From Saprospiraceae bacterium (lineage in GTDB: Bacteria > Bacteroidota > Bacteroidia > Chitinophagales > Saprospiraceae), in contig JALHRR010000048.1 of assembly GCA_022841345.1 (NCBI GenBank), positions 1 to 38,569 on the forward strand: a stretch of 38,569 bases of DNA, in the 5' to 3' direction. The position numbers were made by a program, and so were the translations under genes. This document shows positions 1 to 10,077 of the stretch, one piece after another (the stretch's first letter is position 1; every line of letters starts with the position of its first letter). The notes beneath the pieces are model-generated. The model was not told where the DNA came from. It searched no databases and worked only from the letters and a program-made list of their open reading frames with translations.

Positions 1-1615
1 GAATATTTTCAAAAAATGGAATACTCTCTTTTTTTATGTCCTGATTAAAGTCGGATACTTTAGAGTCCTGATGAATTTTTACATTGATTTCATTGAAGTG
101 TACAGATGCCAATGCATCTGAAAAGGGATTATTTTTAGAAGCCTGTAAATGATCTTCAATCAGTTTATGTTGTTGATTTAACAAATGGAGAACACGGCTC
201 AACAGACTTCTCTGCTGTTGATTGAACCATATTTTTTCAGCATTTTTATTTCTTAATGTATCCGCCATTTGAATATACAGATTTCCGGTATCTTCCAGAT
301 GCAGGCAGATCTGATTCAAAGCATTCATCTTACTGGTCGTGGCAAGACTTACCTCATCTGACAAAGCTTTATTAAGATACTGAGACAGTGAAGCCTGAAA
401 AGCATTAATTATCAACTCATGTCTTACAAGTCTTTCATAATAATTGTCCTGCTTGTCAAATTCGACTTCATTGAACAATTGTATAAAATACAGATTCATT
501 TTTTTGGTAATCCCGGCAAATTTGGCCACCTCTTTTTGAGCACCCAGAATTGTCAGTTCCGGCAAATTAAATGGATCGTCAATTGGTTTAAATGTATCTG
601 TCTCATCCGTATCTGATTTTTTTTTAACAGTTTTAATAGCAGTCCTGATTAAAAATCCCGGAATGAGTAAGAAAAGCAATGTATTCAATACATTGAATAA
701 GGTATGAAAAATGGAAAGTGCCAGCGGAATGGACTGATCATCCGTAAAAGCACTGCCTGTATAGAACAATTTTAAGCCTAGCCAGTCGACTGCTTCGAGG
801 ACTAAACCCATCAGGGGAAGCATCCATATAACCCCAAAAATATTGAATAAGCTGTGAACACGGGCAACTTGTTTTGCAGCTACATTGCCTATTAAAGCCG
901 CTATCTCAGCAGTACTCGTAGTTCCGATGTTTGCACCCAGAACCATTGCAGCTGCAATGTCAAATGTGAGCCAGCCTTTATTGCAAAATACTAAGGTTAA
1001 AGCAATGGTTGCCGAGGAAGACTGAAGCAGGATGGTGAAAATCAATCCAAAAAAAACGAAAATTAAAGCAGAGAGAAATCCATATTTGGAAGCACTTTCT
1101 ATGAAAGTTAAACTTTCGCCAAATTTATCTATGTCCGGAATATTATCACGCATGAAAAAAATCCCAATGATCAAAAGCACAAATCCTACAAGAAAATCGC
1201 CCCAGGCATTCCATTTCTTATTGCGGCTCAGGAGCAAGGGTACTATTAAAATTAAAACTGGCAGTATCGTCTTATAAGAGCTCATTTGAACACCCAGTAC
1301 TGAAATGATCCAGGAAGTGACAGTGGTGCCAATATTGATTCCCATAATCACGCCCAGACTTTGGGCGACTGTCATAAGACCTGCATTCACAAATCCTACT
1401 GTTAGTACAGTAGATGCAGAGGAAGATTGGATGATAGAGGTAATGAAAAATCCGGATAACAAACCTTTCAGCTTGCTGCTTGTCATTCTGTTGAGGAAAT
1501 TTCTCAATTGCTTCCCGGCTGCCCGCTGTATACCTTCACTCATGACTTTCAGGCCATAAATGAAAAGTCCCAGAGCTCCGAGGACATTGATGATATTCCA
1601 GACGCTGAATTCCAA
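1..1615 (-). CDS. Na/Pi cotransporter family protein with C-terminal PhoU-like domain (3' end outside window)
   Basis: Inner-membrane sodium-dependent phosphate transporter of the NptA/PNaS type. About 538 residues are visible and the reading frame is still open at base 1, so the C-terminus is missing. The N-terminal part shows the two inverted family repeats with the QSSSA motif (IIQSSSAST, then a second serine-rich segment) and GxNxGTT (MGINIGTTVT). The last third, from about base 610 downwards, is a soluble, helix-rich PhoU-like region. The frame has an in-frame TGA at 1637-1639 and no ATG before the first membrane helix, so I place the start at TTG 1615 (Leu-Glu-Phe-Ser-Val-Trp); this choice is uncertain. 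It lies 82 bases downstream of a small lipoprotein gene on the same strand. The family is known; the phosphate specificity is inferred from it. Confidence 0.88.
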   Translation of the reverse strand, partial: MEFSVWNIINVLGALGLFIYGLKVMSEGIQRAAGKQLRNFLNRMTSSKLKGLLSGFFITSIIQSSSASTVLTVGFVNAGLMTVAQSLGVIMGINIGTTVTSWIISVLGVQMSSYKTILPVLILIVPLLLSRNKKWNAWGDFLVGFVLLIIGIFFMRDNIPDIDKFGESLTFIESASKYGFLSALIFVFFGLIFTILLQSSSATIALTLVFCNKGWLTFDIAAAMVLGANIGTTSTAEIAALIGNVAAKQVARVHSLFNIFGVIWMLPLMGLVLEAVDWLGLKLFYTGSAFTDDQSIPLALSIFHTLFNVLNTLLFLLIPGFLIRTAIKTVKKKSDTDETDTFKPIDDPFNLPELTILGAQKEVAKFAGITKKMNLYFIQLFNEVEFDKQDNYYERLVRHELIINAFQASLSQYLNKALSDEVSLATTSKMNALNQICLHLEDTGNLYIQMADTLRNKNAEKIWFNQQQRSLLSRVLHLLNQQHKLIEDHLQASKNNPFSDALASVHFNEINVKIHQDSKVSDFNQDIKKESIPFFENI

Positions 1616-1697
1616 AATAGAGAGGTAGCCTTTAATTCAGCGTGAAAATACCATTGTATTTATCAATTACGAATTCAGAAGGGAGATTTGATGCTAT

Positions 1698-2306
1698 TTA
1701 TTGATTGTTCTTTAGTTGGTAGTATGGCTCCATTACATCCTCCAAATCGGATATCCACCTTCTGTTTGTTGTATCAAACCGGGTATTTTCATCGGGAAAT
1801 TCGATCCATTCTTCTTCGCCTGAGTTTTGAGGATAATATTTTGCCAAATCTTTTCCTATCACATATAGATCAAATAGCTCCCTTCCCTTTAAGGTAAGCA
1901 GATCTAATGGCATTTTCCAGGTTCTGAATGATTCTTCATAGTATAAGATACTATCGTTTTCATTAACAACTAATTTAACCCCAATCCCTACAAATTTTTC
2001 ACTAATACTGGGTGCAATGCGGTACACCAGCAGAAAATTGGTATCATTGACTTCATAGCAATATAGAATATGATGTTCAGATGCTTTATTCAGATAGTGC
2101 TCATCAAAAATTGTATCAAACTTAGTTTCCTGATTGGATTTGCCCGGTAATTCAGCCATATATCTCATAAGCGGATAAAGAATATCTGATTCATTTTTTC
2201 CTGCATCTATGCAATTGGATGGAGAGAAATTCTTAGGTTTATCTTCACATGAGATGAAGCTGGCTAGCAAAACCAGAAAAAAAACGGCATAATTTGGAAA
2301 CTTCAT
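1698..2306 (-). CDS. small lipoprotein of unknown function
   Basis: A 202-residue protein with a lipoprotein signal: Lys at position 2, a hydrophobic stretch at residues 7-18, then SFISC with the lipidated Cys at residue 20 followed by Glu-Asp-Lys. The rest is acidic and mixed alpha/beta with no family I recognise. A longer start at 2360 is possible in the frame, but those bases lie inside a strong terminator hairpin. A TATATTTG box at 2333-2340 sits just upstream of ATG 2306, so the shorter start is preferred. The gene is on the same strand as the Na/Pi transporter and may be cotranscribed with it. Confidence 0.75.
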   Translation of the reverse strand: MKFPNYAVFFLVLLASFISCEDKPKNFSPSNCIDAGKNESDILYPLMRYMAELPGKSNQETKFDTIFDEHYLNKASEHHILYCYEVNDTNFLLVYRIAPSISEKFVGIGVKLVVNENDSILYYEESFRTWKMPLDLLTLKGRELFDLYVIGKDLAKYYPQNSGEEEWIEFPDENTRFDTTNRRWISDLEDVMEPYYQLKNNQ

Positions 2307-2332
2307 AAGGCTGAAATACTTGTGATTAGAAA

Positions 2333-2340
2333 CAAATATA
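2333..2340 (-). promoter_or_regulatory. -7 promoter box (TATATTTG) for the small lipoprotein gene
   Basis: On the minus strand these bases read TATATTTG, a perfect match to the Bacteroidota TAnnTTTG -7 element. It is placed just after the terminator of the upstream operon and 26 bases before ATG 2306. I see no clear -33 TTG at the expected distance. Confidence 0.45.
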
Positions 2341-2377
2341 AATAAAAAAGGCTTGCTCATGTTATCATGAGCAAGCC
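2341..2377 (-). terminator. Rho-independent terminator
   Basis: A perfect 11-base inverted repeat (2350-2360 against 2367-2377) with a 6-base loop, followed on the minus strand by TTTTTTATT (2341-2349). It starts 20 bases after the stop codon of the beta-helix lipoprotein gene and should end the receptor-lipoprotein transcript. Confidence 0.88.
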
Positions 2378-2396
2378 AAAAGGAATCTTAGAAATA

Positions 2397-3794
2397 TTAA
2401 TACTTTTTATCAATAGGATCAAACTCAGCCCAACCAGCCGCCCAGTTAGTAGCTCCGAATGCTCCCCTGAAAGTTACATTTTTGTCAAAAAAGTTAGTTC
2501 TGTTAATCTCAGCAAATTTAGGATTACTAAATGAAGCACCAGATGCTGCAGTTCCTGTTGTAACTCTGAAATCAGCACCTGAAGGAAAATCTGTTGATTG
2601 TTTGCTTCCAAAGAAAAGGTCAAGATTCAGACCCAAAGCAGTGTGTTTGTCATCAGATGCTGGACCTGCAATGGTAACATTGTTGGCCTCCCAAATAGCT
2701 TTAACTGCATCTGTGGTCACACCGGTACCGGCTTGGTATTCGCCATTGGCTGCAGTTCCAACAAGAATATTGTTAGTAAGAATTCCTCTTCCTGCATTAT
2801 ACTGATCAACAACAGATGGTTGGTTCATACGCACACCTCTTGGAAATCCTACAAATATCGAGTTTGCAATAGAAACTGCTGTTCTTCTTCGAAGGTCAAT
2901 ACTATGTCCGTAGTTTGCATTGCTTGTGGAAGTACCGGTTTTTATTGGTCCAACTATAGTAATATTTGAGAATGTACCAGTTGTGTATGGTTCCACATCG
3001 TTGTCATTTGGACCGTTATCACATTCAAAACCATTTGATTGAGACTGATCAGCAAAACCCGGGTATCTAATAGCTAGACCAAACTGTACATTTCCTGAAT
3101 ATCCATAGTCAACATCGAAATCGTCATCCCAGGTAGCATGTGATATTATATATTTAGCATTTACAGTACCACCAAACCACTCATATCCATCGTCACCACC
3201 GAATGATACCATTAGGTTTTCCATAACAGTACCTCTTCCAACTCCTCCCATTGTAATGGAATTTGTTTCATTATTTGGTGTCAATTCAATACCTGCAAAT
3301 TCTACTCTGACATATTTAAGAGATCCTGAACTTTCGTTGTCATTTGCAGTATTTTGGAATGTTCCAAAATTAACAGCTGGACTGATACCTTCGATTGCAG
3401 GTTGATTTTGATTGCAATTTGCATTTCCCAGAATCACCAGACCTCCCCAGTCTCCTCTGTCACGAATACCTTCTTCCAGGGCAGAAGTAAAAACAATTGG
3501 CTTATCAACTGTACCATTTGCAATTAGTTTGCCTCCTCTATCAATCACAAGAGTACCTTTTGTCCTTTTGTCACCAAATACAACCGTTCCAGCTTCAATT
3601 GTCAAAGTTTGGTTGTTACGTACGAATACCTGACCAACTAATAAGTATTTGTTGTTAGCAGTTAATGTTTGAGAAGACAAATCTCCTTTTAGTTCAATGA
3701 AATCGCTGTCATTGTCAATTGGATCGGGATCTTTTTTACATCCGGTCGTAAATGCCAGTATGGCAATTAATAGCAAGCTTAGTAAGTTCTTCAT
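2397..3794 (-). CDS. surface lipoprotein with predicted right-handed beta-helix, partner of TonB-dependent receptor
   Basis: A 465-residue lipoprotein. Residues 1-19 form the signal, ending TTGC with the lipidated Cys at 19. The following KKDPDPIDNDSD is acid-rich, like the export signals described for surface-exposed Bacteroidota lipoproteins. The body has many short strand-turn units rich in Asn, Gly and Asp (for example IEAGTVVFGDKRT, DRGDWGGLVILGN, GGDDGYEWFGG, HATWDDDFDVDYGYSG), as expected for a parallel beta-helix. I recognise the family as one often found next to TonB-dependent receptors. The start is 23 bases after the receptor stop codon, so the two are an operon, ended by the terminator at 2341-2377. 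It may capture or process the substrate; the substrate is unknown. Confidence 0.8.
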   Translation of the reverse strand: MKNLLSLLLIAILAFTTGCKKDPDPIDNDSDFIELKGDLSSQTLTANNKYLLVGQVFVRNNQTLTIEAGTVVFGDKRTKGTLVIDRGGKLIANGTVDKPIVFTSALEEGIRDRGDWGGLVILGNANCNQNQPAIEGISPAVNFGTFQNTANDNESSGSLKYVRVEFAGIELTPNNETNSITMGGVGRGTVMENLMVSFGGDDGYEWFGGTVNAKYIISHATWDDDFDVDYGYSGNVQFGLAIRYPGFADQSQSNGFECDNGPNDNDVEPYTTGTFSNITIVGPIKTGTSTSNANYGHSIDLRRRTAVSIANSIFVGFPRGVRMNQPSVVDQYNAGRGILTNNILVGTAANGEYQAGTGVTTDAVKAIWEANNVTIAGPASDDKHTALGLNLDLFFGSKQSTDFPSGADFRVTTGTAASGASFSNPKFAEINRTNFFDKNVTFRGAFGATNWAAGWAEFDPIDKKY

Positions 3795-3817
3795 AAGTTA
3801 ATTTGAATTTGAATTAA

Positions 3818-6646
3818 TTATTTGTATAAATCATATGTGAATGTCAGATTCACTAATTGACCTCGTTTGAAAGTAAAAATTGCGTGATCCAGACTATCTA
3901 TTTCGCCATTTCTGTTTGAATCCTGATAGAATCTGAATCGGGCATTGAGAAGATCCTGAACCCCTAATTTTATAGACATATGGGTTCCGATTTTTTTAGT
4001 GATTGAAAGATCAACACTGTTTCTCGGCAATTCATAAATGGTAGGGAAGAGGACATCACCTACAGAGAATATTCTTGTACCGAAAATATTATAAATACCG
4101 CTGATGGAAAGTCCTGATTCCAGGTCTTCATAGTAAATGGCGGCATTTACAATATAAGGTGACTGACCTTGTAGCGGTCTGATTCTGTCCTGTACTACCG
4201 CTGAAGAACCCAGATCTACTTCAGATCTGATAAATGAAGCATTTACATTAAAGGAAAACTGATCCAAAAATGGGCTGTTTGTTGCACCACGTAATGATTT
4301 TCTTAATTCAATTTCAATTCCATAATTCCTGGCAAAATCTGCATTTATATATGTAAATGATGGTTGCTCAGTAGAGATGATTGTTTTGTTTTCAATTGGA
4401 TCATCGAAGTTTTTGTAGAACGCAGCTATCGAAATGATTTCACCACTCCTTGGATAAAATTCATATCGAAGATCTAAATTGTCAATTGTGGCAGTTCTTA
4501 AATCAGGGTTGCCAACTCGGGCAGCTTCCAGTTTATAGTCATAAAATAAGAACGGTGCCAATTCTCTGAATTCCGGTCTGTTAACTGTGCGACCATATCC
4601 TAATCTCAGAATTGAGGAAGAAGTAAAATTATAACTCAAATTAAGAAACGGTAAAGGTGAAAATATGGCATTGTCTACCCGTATAATGGAAGCATCATCG
4701 CGGCTATCCATTGTCTGAATATTATATTCTCCGCGGAAGCCTGCTATGATTGTAAGATCATTAAGTGGAATTTCAGCACTTGCATAAGCTGAACTCAATA
4801 AGTTCGAAGCACTATAAGAATCAATAGGTCTTGTGCCTTCTTCAATGGTAAATCCATCTACAGTCCTTATGTTATCAGGTGAGAATATCTCTGTTAATGG
4901 CAGTTTGTTCAATCTTTGAAGTGTATCGGAATTAAAGAAACCCGGGTACAAATAAGATATATATCTGGAGCTAAATTCTCTGTTTCTGTAATCAACATAA
5001 TATCCTGCTTTGAAATCGATACCTTTTTCAGATATTTTATTCCATTTATTTTTCCAGTCCATTCCCTGATTGACAGTGAATTCCATCAAATCACCAAAGT
5101 AACGCCCCGTTTCAAATAGATTGGATGAAGGAGGTAATTGCATGGTGTAGTTTTCAGTCTCAGCATTATTCTGTGGTCTGAATGTTCTGAATCTTCGCAA
5201 ATCCGGCTCTTTTTCATTCAACATGCTTCCACCCAGTACCCACATGAGATTATTATTCTCATTCAGGTCATGTGATCCTTCAAGTTGTCCTGAATATATC
5301 GTTCTGCTTCTGTAACCCAGAAGATAATTTCTCAGATCATCATTAGGTCTTTGTATATAATCAAATCCATTTCTAATGATAGTTTCGTTTTCACCAATTT
5401 GATTGAAGAGATTTTTAAATTTGATTTTGCTTTTATCATTCAATCTTAAAGTCCAGTTTGAAAGAATGCTAAGTCTCGTATCTTGCTGATAAGTATCATC
5501 TTCAAATTCAAATCGGCTTAAAATCGGAATGCTCTTATCTTCCCATTCAAGATATCTGTTGAAATCTCTCAAATAATATTGTGTATTCCTTGAATAGGAT
5601 ACGACATTGATCATTGTGAGTTTCTTATCATTATTCAATTCAAAATTTCTTCCCATTGCAAATCCGATAGAGATATCGGGAAGAGCAGTGCTTTCTGTTG
5701 GATTAAAGTTGTTTGGAAGACTATTGGCAGCATCCACTCTGATTTGTGAATTACGGTTTGACTCCTGAAGTTGTCTGCTGGATGGAAATGTAGATGGTAA
5801 TTTACGGAATCCATTATCAAATCCGAGGAAATCAGTTCCTGATCCCTGGCTTTGAAAATATGGCTGGAATGTAGTACCCGAACGGATACCTGTTCCAATA
5901 CTGATTTTAGTATATGGTTTATCTACACCGTCAATAGTAAATAATTTAATAACTCCACCGGAGAAGTCACCTGGCAATTCTGCGGATCCTGATTTGAATA
6001 CCAGCATTCTGTCAAGGGAATTACTTGAGATCAGGTCAAAAGAAAAAGTACGCTTATCAACTTCAGTACTCGGAGCCACTACATTATTGATCATGACATT
6101 ATTGTACCGCTCACTCAATCCGCGAATCATCACAAATCTGTTCTCTACAATGGTCACTCCCGGTACACGCTGCATCACCTGTGCAGCATTATTATCCTGT
6201 GATTTTGCAATTTGTTGACTGGAAATAGCGCTGACAACTTGTTTTGCTTGTTTTACTTCGAGCAAAACTGCAGCTTCTGTATTTGATACTCTATATTCTA
6301 CTATTTGCACTTCATTAAGAAGGAGAGAGCTTGTACCCATGCTTACATTGAGTTCTGTCGTTTTGCCATCCGTCACGTTGACATCAGAAATATTTATTGT
6401 TTCGAATCCAAGACTCGTAACTTCAATCTGATAGGTACCGGGTTTAAGATTTCTGATTACAAAATATCCATCTAAATCAGTTGTTGCTCCTAATGCTGTT
6501 CCTACAACTGATACATTCGCACCGATGACGGTTTCCTGTGTTTCCTTATCAATAATGATTCCTGATATAGTGCCCCCCTGAGCATTTAAATCAGCAGACA
6601 CAAGACTGGAGAACACAACAAATACAATACAAGAGAAGAATCTCAT
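3818..6646 (-). CDS. TonB-dependent outer-membrane receptor with carboxypeptidase-regulatory-like N-terminal domain
   Basis: A 942-residue outer-membrane transporter driven by TonB. The order of parts is: signal peptide ending LNAQ (about residues 1-23), a carboxypeptidase-D regulatory-like beta-sandwich (about 25-105, with IDKETQETVIGANVSVVGT and the DLDGYFVIRNLKPGTYQ turn), a plug domain (about 125-235, with QVMQRVPGVTIVENRFVMIR and the ELPGDFSGGVIKL end), then a long beta-barrel running to the C-terminal Thr-Tyr-Asp-Leu-Tyr-Lys. Size and layout match Bacteroidota receptors that lack a SusD partner. The following gene is a surface lipoprotein 23 bases away, so the lipoprotein may be the lid or substrate-binding partner. 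Substrate is not evident; a Na/Pi transporter lies further downstream on the same strand. Confidence 0.93.
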   Translation of the reverse strand: MRFFSCIVFVVFSSLVSADLNAQGGTISGIIIDKETQETVIGANVSVVGTALGATTDLDGYFVIRNLKPGTYQIEVTSLGFETINISDVNVTDGKTTELNVSMGTSSLLLNEVQIVEYRVSNTEAAVLLEVKQAKQVVSAISSQQIAKSQDNNAAQVMQRVPGVTIVENRFVMIRGLSERYNNVMINNVVAPSTEVDKRTFSFDLISSNSLDRMLVFKSGSAELPGDFSGGVIKLFTIDGVDKPYTKISIGTGIRSGTTFQPYFQSQGSGTDFLGFDNGFRKLPSTFPSSRQLQESNRNSQIRVDAANSLPNNFNPTESTALPDISIGFAMGRNFELNNDKKLTMINVVSYSRNTQYYLRDFNRYLEWEDKSIPILSRFEFEDDTYQQDTRLSILSNWTLRLNDKSKIKFKNLFNQIGENETIIRNGFDYIQRPNDDLRNYLLGYRSRTIYSGQLEGSHDLNENNNLMWVLGGSMLNEKEPDLRRFRTFRPQNNAETENYTMQLPPSSNLFETGRYFGDLMEFTVNQGMDWKNKWNKISEKGIDFKAGYYVDYRNREFSSRYISYLYPGFFNSDTLQRLNKLPLTEIFSPDNIRTVDGFTIEEGTRPIDSYSASNLLSSAYASAEIPLNDLTIIAGFRGEYNIQTMDSRDDASIIRVDNAIFSPLPFLNLSYNFTSSSILRLGYGRTVNRPEFRELAPFLFYDYKLEAARVGNPDLRTATIDNLDLRYEFYPRSGEIISIAAFYKNFDDPIENKTIISTEQPSFTYINADFARNYGIEIELRKSLRGATNSPFLDQFSFNVNASFIRSEVDLGSSAVVQDRIRPLQGQSPYIVNAAIYYEDLESGLSISGIYNIFGTRIFSVGDVLFPTIYELPRNSVDLSITKKIGTHMSIKLGVQDLLNARFRFYQDSNRNGEIDSLDHAIFTFKRGQLVNLTFTYDLYK

Positions 6647-6884
6647 TTTTTTCTAATTTGCTGCAAAGAAACTCCCGTCATGTAAACTCATGTTTAATCC
6701 AATATTATCTTATTGTAAACTTTTGCATTTTTTCAACATTTATCTTTTTTTCAACTGCGTAAGTTACTGTCAATGAAATATTAATGCAATGTGAAATTAT
6801 TAATAATGAATTATTGTGTAGTCTCTGTGTAAATATGTCTAACTTTACAGCCCGTAACGACAATACATCATTCAAAATCATTTT
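6647..6884. other. divergent intergenic region between receptor operon and pyrG
   Basis: A 238-base AT-rich spacer that must hold the promoters of both divergent genes. For the receptor the minus strand has a loose TAATATTG box about 50 bases before its ATG. For pyrG see the separate promoter entry. No gene or strong repeat was seen. Confidence 0.5.
6814..6847 (+). promoter_or_regulatory. candidate pyrG promoter
   Basis: TTG at 6814-6816 and TAACTTTA at 6840-6847 (one mismatch to TAnnTTTG) with a 23-base spacer. The spacer is a little long. It lies 37 bases before ATG 6885. Confidence 0.35.
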
Positions 6885-8492
6885 ATGTCCAAGTTGATCT
6901 TTGTTACGGGAGGGGTGACCTCTTCTTTAGGAAAGGGTATTATATCTGCCTCGCTTGCCAAGCTTCTCCAGTCTCAGGGCTTTTCCGTCACGATTCAAAA
7001 GTTTGATCCTTATATAAATGTCGATCCCGGCACTCTCAATCCATATGAGCATGGTGAATGCTATGTAACAGATGATGGAGCGGAAACAGATCTTGACCTT
7101 GGTCATTATGAAAGATTTCTGGGTGTACCCACCTCTCAGGCAAATAATGTGACTACAGGTAAAGTGTATCAGACAGTAATTAATAAAGAAAGAGCAGGAG
7201 ATTATTTAGGAAAAACGGTTCAGGTGGTACCTCATATCACTGATGAGATTAAAAGAAGGATGCTGCTATTGGATCAGACAGGAAATTTTGATTTTGTGAT
7301 AACAGAATTAGGTGGCACTGTAGGTGATATTGAATCACTGCCATATTTGGAAGCACTCAGACAATTGCGGTGGGAGAGGGGGCCCCAGGATTGCCTGGTC
7401 ATACACCTTACTCTGATACCTTATCTGAAGGCAGCCAAGGAATTAAAAACCAAGCCTACTCAACACTCAGTAAAAGAACTTCAGAATTCAGGAATACAGC
7501 CGGATATATTAGTTTGCAGAACGGAGTATCCGATATCTCAGGAAATCAGACAGAAGCTGGCACTGTTTTCAAATGTCCATATTGATTCTGTCATAGAAGC
7601 CATAGACGCTGATACCATTTATGATGTGCCGCTCTTAATGTTGAAGGAAAAGCTGCATGCTACTGTTTTGAATAAACTGAAAATGAAAACTTCAGTGAAA
7701 CCTGATTTGACTGAATGGAAGAGCTTTCTGGGCAAATTAAAGAATCCACTTCATGAAGTTAGGATTGGACTTGTTGGGAAATATATAGAGTTGGCGGATG
7801 CTTATAAATCTATCAATGAATCTTTTGTACACGCCGGTGCTACCAATGAATGTGAAGTAAAAGTCATTACAATTCATTCCGAACGAATTGAGAGCCATGA
7901 AGATGCAGCTTCTCTATTTTCTGATTTAGATGGTATTTTGGTCGCTCCCGGATTTGGTAAAAGAGGAATCGAAGGGAAATTGATAGCTATCAAATATGCC
8001 AGAGAAAATAAAATCCCATTTTTTGGAATTTGTCTGGGTATGCAATGTGCTGTGGTAGAGTTTGCTCAAAATGTATTGAATCTGAAAGGCGCATCTTCTA
8101 CAGAAGTGGATATGGAGACCCCTCATCCTGTGATTTCCATGATGGAAGATCAGAAGAAAGTTGTTAATCTGGGTGGTACAATGCGATTGGGAGCTTATCC
8201 GTGTAAGCTTAAAAAGGGCAGTAAGGCGATAAAAATCTATGGTAAAGAAAAAATAAGTGAGCGACACCGCCACAGATACGAGTTCAACAATAAATATCTT
8301 AAGCAATTCGAAGAAGCTGGTTTCATTGCTTCCGGACATAATACAGAACTGGATCTCGTGGAAATCATTGAATTACAGGATCATCCATTTTTCATAGGAG
8401 TACAATTTCATCCTGAATTGAAAAGTACTGTGGAGCATGCTCATCCGGTTTTTGTATCCTTTATTCAGGCGGCGATGCAGTTTAGAAAGTAG
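6885..8492 (+). CDS. pyrG: CTP synthase
   Basis: Makes CTP from UTP, ATP and glutamine (EC 6.3.4.2), in the cytoplasm; last step of pyrimidine nucleotide synthesis. 535 residues, the normal length. The N-terminal synthetase domain starts with the [10 protein letters not shown] nucleotide-binding loop (residues 9-18), followed by [12 protein letters not shown] and the [19 protein letters not shown] segment. The C-terminal class-I glutamine amidotransferase domain carries the nucleophile Cys383 in GICLGMQ and the partners His509 and Glu511 in QFHPE. The start follows a plausible promoter. The 3' end overlaps the end of the convergent membrane protein gene by 11 bases (8482-8492). Confidence 0.98.
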   Translation: MSKLIFVTGGVTSSLGKGIISASLAKLLQSQGFSVTIQKFDPYINVDPGTLNPYEHGECYVTDDGAETDLDLGHYERFLGVPTSQANNVTTGKVYQTVINKERAGDYLGKTVQVVPHITDEIKRRMLLLDQTGNFDFVITELGGTVGDIESLPYLEALRQLRWERGPQDCLVIHLTLIPYLKAAKELKTKPTQHSVKELQNSGIQPDILVCRTEYPISQEIRQKLALFSNVHIDSVIEAIDADTIYDVPLLMLKEKLHATVLNKLKMKTSVKPDLTEWKSFLGKLKNPLHEVRIGLVGKYIELADAYKSINESFVHAGATNECEVKVITIHSERIESHEDAASLFSDLDGILVAPGFGKRGIEGKLIAIKYARENKIPFFGICLGMQCAVVEFAQNVLNLKGASSTEVDMETPHPVISMMEDQKKVVNLGGTMRLGAYPCKLKKGSKAIKIYGKEKISERHRHRYEFNNKYLKQFEEAGFIASGHNTELDLVEIIELQDHPFFIGVQFHPELKSTVEHAHPVFVSFIQAAMQFRK

Positions 8493-10020
8493 CTCTGACA
8501 GGATTGATCGAATACACTTTAAAAGACTCATTCTTTATCACGATCGGTAAATCCAGATTGTGACTGGCATATGTCAGCATATGAGTAACGCCATACGCCC
8601 GAAGCATTTTGACTTGCTCTGTAGACAGATTGGAATAATCATAGATGGCTTGTGGAATGACTCTGAAGCCTCCGGATTGTCCGCCGGCGCGAAGCCCATA
8701 GATCTGCCTTACTCTTTTATACCATTCATTCAGGTAGGACTTTTGATGCGCAATACTTTTGAAATCTACATACACGCTTCTCTGGGATGCATATCGGAAA
8801 CTGTTGTTTTCCGGAGGGATGATAAATACGGCATTTAAAGGAGTGAGTTTTTCACAGGCTAGTGCAATATCTACTGCGGGATAATTAGTCCATCGATCAC
8901 CAAAATCATAGGATTTTTCCTTAAATGGAGGAACATCCAGATACCATAATCCTGTAAGCATTATTAACAAAATTCCGAAGAAATACAGCATTTTGACTTT
9001 AATAACCAATCTGCGGTTCAACCAGGCAAGAAAGCTGATCACTGCAAACATCTCTATCCAGATCGTACTTTTGAACCATTGAGTCTGTACAGGCCATTCA
9101 TGCCCCGCGCGAATGGCGATACCATACAACCCGCATCCTACCAGAATCCAGGCAATTAAATGAAAGACTCTCCGGTCATGCTTCCAAAACCAGATCATTG
9201 ACATGAAGGATATGACTCCTGTAACGACATAAGATTGCCAGCTGAACCATTCCGGTAAATAGTGATGTGGCATCCTGAGACGGATTAAATCCAGATAGTT
9301 GACCACAGTGCTGACATTTTCCTGATTGTGGTATTTGAAGAGCAGAGTCAGCCAAATTAATGCCGGAAGGGACATCAAAAAGCCAATAAAATATGATTTA
9401 ATATGAAGTTTTCTTTCTCTGACATCGTCCGCAATTAAGAGGATTCCTGCAATAAGTCCCATCTGAGCTCCAACAAGCGGTTGGAAAAATACAACAGGAT
9501 TTATCAGGGCAAAGGCAATCCACCATTTTCTTTTCAGACAAAAGAACACCACCCAGATAGCAATAGACTTGGCCGCCAGACTGGGAACCAGATAATTGTA
9601 ATAGAGCTCATTTCCACCAAGGCTGAATTGCTGCATGAGAATCAAAGTAAAAAACACAGCCATCCATCTGTAGAATCTGCTTGGAATGTAGATCGCCGCA
9701 ACTTTATAAATTCCACAGATCAGAGAAAACGAAGCCAAAAAATGCAAAATCAGGGACCAGGTTGTGATCCATTTCAATCCCAGGACCAGCAAAAGCACAA
9801 ATCCAATTCTCTCATTTATCCAATGGCTTGAGATTGTCTGGATATATAAATCTTTTGTGTAAAGCTCAGGATTATTGATTTTACTTGCATATGCCAGGCC
9901 TTCCACCATGTCATTGATACCAAATTGATAACCCAACATGAGTAATAATGCTACGTATGTGGCTATTGCTTTCAGGAAAAAGCCCAGATGTTTATTTAGT
10001 TGCGTGTTTCCTGAAGACAT
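8482..10020 (-). CDS. polytopic inner-membrane protein, possibly DUF6798/GT-C-like
   Basis: A 512-residue protein from ATG 10020, with about ten predicted membrane helices spread over the first 370 residues and a soluble C-terminal part of about 130 residues. That part carries a conserved-looking FIIPP segment, an RSVYVDFKS segment, and a GVTHMLTY strand near the end. This layout, many helices followed by a small periplasmic domain, resembles GT-C type enzymes and, from memory, the DUF6798 family; the match is tentative and no catalytic motif is clear. An earlier in-frame ATG at 10071 exists, but an AAACTTTG box at 10032-10039 lies between the two, so the shorter start is preferred. It is divergent from the GT39-like gene and converges on pyrG. 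Confidence 0.72.
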   Translation of the reverse strand: MSSGNTQLNKHLGFFLKAIATYVALLLMLGYQFGINDMVEGLAYASKINNPELYTKDLYIQTISSHWINERIGFVLLLVLGLKWITTWSLILHFLASFSLICGIYKVAAIYIPSRFYRWMAVFFTLILMQQFSLGGNELYYNYLVPSLAAKSIAIWVVFFCLKRKWWIAFALINPVVFFQPLVGAQMGLIAGILLIADDVRERKLHIKSYFIGFLMSLPALIWLTLLFKYHNQENVSTVVNYLDLIRLRMPHHYLPEWFSWQSYVVTGVISFMSMIWFWKHDRRVFHLIAWILVGCGLYGIAIRAGHEWPVQTQWFKSTIWIEMFAVISFLAWLNRRLVIKVKMLYFFGILLIMLTGLWYLDVPPFKEKSYDFGDRWTNYPAVDIALACEKLTPLNAVFIIPPENNSFRYASQRSVYVDFKSIAHQKSYLNEWYKRVRQIYGLRAGGQSGGFRVIPQAIYDYSNLSTEQVKMLRAYGVTHMLTYASHNLDLPIVIKNESFKVYSINPVRATF

Positions 10021-10030
10021 ATGCAATGGT

Positions 10031-10040
10031 GCAAAGTTTT
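10031..10040 (-). promoter_or_regulatory. candidate -7 box for the polytopic membrane protein gene
   Basis: The minus strand reads AAAACTTTGC, close to the Bacteroidota TAnnTTTG box and its frequent GC extension. It stands 10 bases before ATG 10020, so the leader would be only a few bases long. No good -33 element is visible. Confidence 0.35.
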
Positions 10041-10077
10041 GATTTTGTATTTTAGCCGCTGAAAAATACATCGGATT

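Noticed and set aside
1032-1559. Plus-strand frames within the Na/Pi transporter region
   Set aside because: They are antisense to a clear NptA-like reading on the minus strand with family motifs.
2307-2360. Longer N-terminus of the small lipoprotein (ATG at 2360)
   Set aside because: Those bases are inside the terminator and the -7 promoter box, and the signal peptide begins at the later ATG.
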